DNA of 64,000 bases. Origin: Acanthamoeba lenticulata (taxonomy: Eukaryota > Discosea > Longamoebia > Acanthamoebidae). Both the position numbers and the translations under genes were made by a program. The stretch covers positions 62,001-126,000 of the forward strand of contig NAVB01000211.1 of assembly GCA_002179805.1 (NCBI GenBank), read 5' to 3'. This document shows positions 60,901 to 64,000 of the stretch, one piece after another (within the stretch, counting starts at the first letter, position 1; every line of letters starts with the position of its first letter). The notes beneath the pieces are model-generated. The model saw only the letters and a list, made by a program, of their open reading frames with translations. It searched no databases and had not been told where the DNA came from.

Positions 60901-62625
60901 GGTCTTCTTCTTTTTCTTTGCCGTGGGCCTCTACGCGCTGGTGCTGGTGGCCAACACCGTGATCACGGGCCTCCTGGTCGTGGACTACGTCAAGGAGGAC
61001 GTCCCGCGCGTGCTCGAGTCGCTCTCCGACACCCGCTGGGGCAAGGCCTGGCGGCTCACCGTCGAATTCTTCGACATGCCGCGTTTGATCCACTTCCTCA
61101 TCCAGCTCATCACCATCGGTTCGCTTTTTCTCCCCCCCCCCTTCGCTCTTTCGTCGCTTTCGTTCTCACAAAAAAAAACAAAAAAAAACAAAAAAACAAA
61201 AAGATCGGATATTGTATTTCTCGATGCTGCCGACGGGCGTGTTGAACGACCAGCGGGCGGTGGTGTACATCGTGCTGGGCGAGGTGCCGATCTACCTCTT
61301 CTTCTCCATCTACACGGCGCTGGTCTCCTTCTGGGTCGAGCTGGTCCACTTCCGGCTGGGCCTCAAGCGCAGCCGCGCGAGCCTCGTCAAGCGCATCAAG
61401 CTCGTCTTCCTCGGGGCCAACCTCTTCATGTACTGCTTGCTCATCGCCCTCATCATCGTCTTCACCATCCTCGAATACTACGCGCCCTCGAGCGATGTAC
61501 GCCCCCCAAACAAACAACCATCTCGCGTTCCTTGCCTCTCTGCTGTCCACTCAACTCGTCGTCGTCGCCGTCATCATCGTTCTCGTCGTCGTGCAGAACA
61601 CGTGCGAGGAGAGCGGCTTCTTGGACGGCGGCCCGGTCAACGACTATCGGACGGCGCGGCAGGTGCTCTTCATCTTTTACCAGGTTCGTGCGCGCCACAA
61701 CATCCGCGCTTCTTCAGGGGAGGTGGTGGTGGACGTCGGCGACTGCGGCGGCTGACTTAAGGTTCGTTGTTGGATGGATCGCAGTGCGTGGTGGTGCTGA
61801 TGGCGTTGGCGATCTCGCTGGGCTTCCTCATCTACGGCACGCGGCTCATCCTCGTGCTGTACCGCACGGAGGCCGTCAACAGCAAATTCTCCAAACTGCG
61901 CCGATCCAAGACCATTAAGGTTTCTTTTTCTTTTTCTTTATTTAAAGATGATAAATTTTTTAATTTTTGTCAAAACGCAGTTCGTCATGGTGATGCTGGT
62001 GTGCACGGTGGCGCTGGTCCTGCTCTGCGCCTTCTTGCTCTACGCCACGGTGTCGGAGACGGTGGACGCCATCGCGGCCATCGTGTTCATCCTCATCGCC
62101 GAGATCCTGCCCCTCGCCCTCCTCACCTTCTCCGTCGGCAAATCCGTACGTCCTCCTCTTTCTCTCTTTCTCCCTTTTCATTCGCTCCCATTCGCCCCGC
62201 CAGCGCTCGCACCGTCGCCCCTGCTCGCGTCCCCGCACAAGACGATCGGTGTCGTTTCTCGCCCCTCATATTCGCACCGTCGCCCCACGCAGGTGCCCGC
62301 GATGCTGTCGTGCTGCGGGCGGCTTGACCGCCACCCGACGTCGGGCTCGTCGTCGGCCAGCGCCTCGGCCAAGAAGCGGGTCGAGCGCGGCCACGCCGAG
62401 GAGGGCAGGACCGAAGGCATCACCATCGGCGAGGACTCGGACGGTGACGAGGTGGAGGAGGAGGAGGAAAAGCAGGACGAGCGCAACGCGGAGACCGACG
62501 ATCACGCTGACACCGACACCGACGACGAGGACGACGGGGAGGAGGCGGCGGAGGAAATGGTGGAGCTGCGGGCACGGCAGGAGCCCAAGGCAGACCGTTC
62601 CGAGAGCGACGAGATCCGGATGTAA
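54981..62625 (+). CDS. Large Cys-rich ectodomain + TOM1/TOM3-like seven-transmembrane protein
   Basis: One very long gene (about 7.6 kb, more than 20 exons) from ATG 54981 to TAA 62623-62625. A basic N-terminus and hydrophobic segment (LAIFVFFFFFVLYLDLAST) act as signal peptide or anchor. The extracellular part has a beta-rich module (YFSIPVPACGSVLVYVRPIRGDPDLYLS, about 55620-55720) and then many exons rich in Cys pairs and Trp/Tyr (for example CLGLCNASGYSTCGWTGQVC at 58670). The last third is a 7TM unit: VATVFFFFFAVGLYALVLVANTVI, LIHFLIQLITIG, VVYIVLGEVPIYLFFSIYTALVSFWVELVHF, LVFLGANLFMYCLLIALIIVF, VVVLMALAISLGFLIYGTRLILVLY, VMVMLVCTVALVLLCAFLLY and IVFILIAEILPLALLTF. The order and AEILP motif resemble THH1/TOM1/TOM3-domain proteins. 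The cytosolic tail is very acidic. I infer one gene because every exon lies in the same direction with matching splice sites and no internal promoter-like gap. Confidence 0.7.
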
Positions 62626-62931
62626 AGTAGAAAAAGAATTAAAGAATTCAATGCAAAAAAAACAGTAAAAAGAATTACAGAATTCCAAAGAAGATCTTCT
62701 TGCGAGCAAATAACACATCATGAGGCATATTCCCAGTTCCAGCCCATCAAACCGAGTTAACTCGGCACAGGAGGATAGCTGCATCGCCGAGAAGGACGCT
62801 AAAACGCCTGGCAAAATCAGTCTTGCTTTGCCACGATTGGCCGAAATTGGCCTTTTCACCGGCCATGCAGAAACATAAAAAGGGGAGACTAGCTACCTTC
62901 TCCAACATCATCAACAACACTCTCACGTGAC
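62626..62931. other. Intergenic region and promoter of the SDR gene
   Basis: About 300 bp between the 7TM gene and the SDR gene. A TATA-like CATAAAAAG at 62874-62882 lies about 55 bp before the SDR ATG. Upstream is a direct repeat ATTGGCC (62836-62842 and 62846-62852), which may bind a factor. Confidence 0.45.
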
Positions 62932-63833
62932 ATGGCTTCTAACATCACCAACAACAAGACGCTCAGTGGCAAGGTGGCCATCGTTACTGGCGGCTCCCGT
63001 GGCATTGGAGCCGCGATCGCCAAGAAGCTGGCCGCGCAGGGCGCCAAGGTCGCCGTCAACTACGTCAAGGTCTCACCACATCCCTTCCTTCCTGTTCAGC
63101 CGCCGTTATTGTCACCACTGATCGCTTTGATTTATCAACCAACAGAATGCTGACGCCGCAAAGGACGTGGTGGCCGCCATTGAAGCTGCTGGAGGAGAGG
63201 CGTTCGCCTTCCAGGCCGATGTCGCCGTCAAGCAGCAGGTGGAAGCGTTGGTCGCCGCCACCGTGGAGCGCTGGGGACAGCTTGATATCATGGTCAACAA
63301 CGGCGCTATCTCTCGTTGCTCGCCGCTGGAGGATGAGACCCAAGAGCACGTTGATCGTTTGACAGATGTCATCTTCAAGGGCACCCTCTGGGGCGTGCAG
63401 GCTGCAGCCAAGCACTTGAAATCGGGTGGTTCAATCATCAATATCTCCAGTCGAGGGGCCACCTTGCTTCCTCCGGTACAACCTTCAGCTTCTTCCGGCC
63501 TGTTGCCAACGTTCATGGCTGACCTATATGTGGTTTCAGAACTATGGCGTGTACGCTTCGTTGAAGGCTGCAGTCGATGCCGTAACGCAGGTTGCTGCCA
63601 AGGAGCTCGGCCCTCGAGGCATCCGCGTCAACGCTCTAGCGCCTGGCCCGATCCTTACTGAGATGGCAACTGAGGTTGTGTCGCAGGACGTGCTGGACTC
63701 TTTCCTCAAGCTAACGCCGCTCCAACAACGTGCTGGCACGGTGGAAGAGGTCGCGAATGTGGCCGCCTTCATAGCGAGCGATGAAGCCAGTTGGGTAACT
63801 GCTCAAGTGATCGCGCTGGCCGGAGGCTTTTAG
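62932..63833 (+). CDS. Short-chain dehydrogenase/reductase (classical SDR)
   Basis: Three exons, 62932-63069, 63146-63475 and 63540-63833, all phase 0, giving 253 aa. The Rossmann start TGGSRGIG follows VAIVTGG; the residue after strand 2 (VAVNYVKNADAA) favours NADP(H). The structural NNGA motif, catalytic Ser in INISSRG, and YASLK (Y-x-x-x-K) are all present. PGPILTEMA and the C-terminal [15 protein letters not shown] match classical SDRs close to bacterial 3-oxoacyl-ACP reductase/glucose dehydrogenase-like enzymes. The substrate is unknown. It has a single-domain length typical of the family and no targeting signal. Confidence 0.92.
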
Positions 63834-63837
63834 GGAT

Positions 63838-64000
63838 GCCGAGGCGGTATCCAAAAAATTGAAATTTCGATCACAATAAAACCTGTGAGTGTAACCTCTG
63901 CCGGCTCGCTTCACTTTAACAAGTTCGTTCGCCCGACCGCCCTGGTCTCTTGCCGTGCCGTAAGCCGCTCGTGGCGGGATGTGCTTGAAGAGCTACCCCA
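63838..64000 (+). other. Start of an F-box-like gene at the right edge (partial)
   Basis: A plus-strand frame (about 63917-63998) reads KFVRPTALVSCRAVSRSWRDVL followed by EELP. It matches the F-box-like lead of the three repeat genes in this window (FVEPLALPACRAVCSKWNQAL). No in-frame ATG is visible before it, so a leader exon or different start is needed. The rest lies outside the window. Confidence 0.4.

Overview
The window looks like nuclear DNA of an amoebozoan of the Acanthamoeba type (inference). It is GC-rich. Most genes are broken by many short GT-AG introns (about 50-110 nt), often with CTGAC/CTAAC-like branch sites and T-rich or G/C-rich acceptor tracts. Genes are packed on both strands with little space between them. 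The proteins mix typical amoeba families (RhoGEF, RasGAP, hybrid histidine kinase, F-box/ankyrin-like repeats, costars/LIM) with bacterial-like or plant-like ones (CsbD, UspA, arabinose-5-P isomerase, class I fumarase, DUF3339, TOM1/TOM3-like 7TM). Exon joins below were derived by eye from frame continuity and splice signals.

Layout. 1-16.6 kb: the 3' part of a three-enzyme fusion (PGM2-like phosphomutase, KpsF-type arabinose-5-P isomerase, UAP1-like pyrophosphorylase); a macro-domain protein; a CsbD stress protein; an RCC1-repeat protein; a hypothetical protein; a 2OG-Fe(II) oxygenase; a universal stress protein; then a divergent pair, a LOV-SAM-PB1-PAS putative photoreceptor (-) and a RasGAP-PB1 protein (+). 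16.6-33.5 kb: a USP36-like deubiquitinase; a coiled-coil/SAM/ER-rich-helix/LIM/costars protein; a Gln-rich hypothetical; a DUF3339 micro-membrane protein; a nuclear-looking 2-Cys peroxiredoxin; a RhoGEF; and the first ankyrin-like repeat gene.

33.6-49.5 kb: an SLC1-type transporter with a tRNA-Cys(GCA) inside one intron; a Tes/MJ0619-like radical-SAM-fold protein with a GOLD domain and no visible Cx3Cx2C motif; a type II membrane protein with two glycosyltransferase-like regions; a GAF-PAS hybrid histidine kinase; and mitochondrial GUF1 (EF4/LepA). 49.6-64 kb: two tail-to-tail ankyrin-like repeat genes; a mitochondrial class I fumarase; a very large Cys-rich ectodomain plus 7TM protein; an SDR oxidoreductase; and an F-box-like start at the right edge.

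Two stretches stand out as possible new systems. First, the mutase-isomerase-pyrophosphorylase fusion could carry ribulose-5-P through arabinose-5-P and arabinose-1-P to an NDP-arabinose in one polypeptide. Second, the LOV and RasGAP genes are divergent neighbours, and each has a PB1 domain of apparently opposite polarity (acidic versus basic), which suggests light-controlled Ras inactivation. Both are inferences that rest on domains visible in the sequence.
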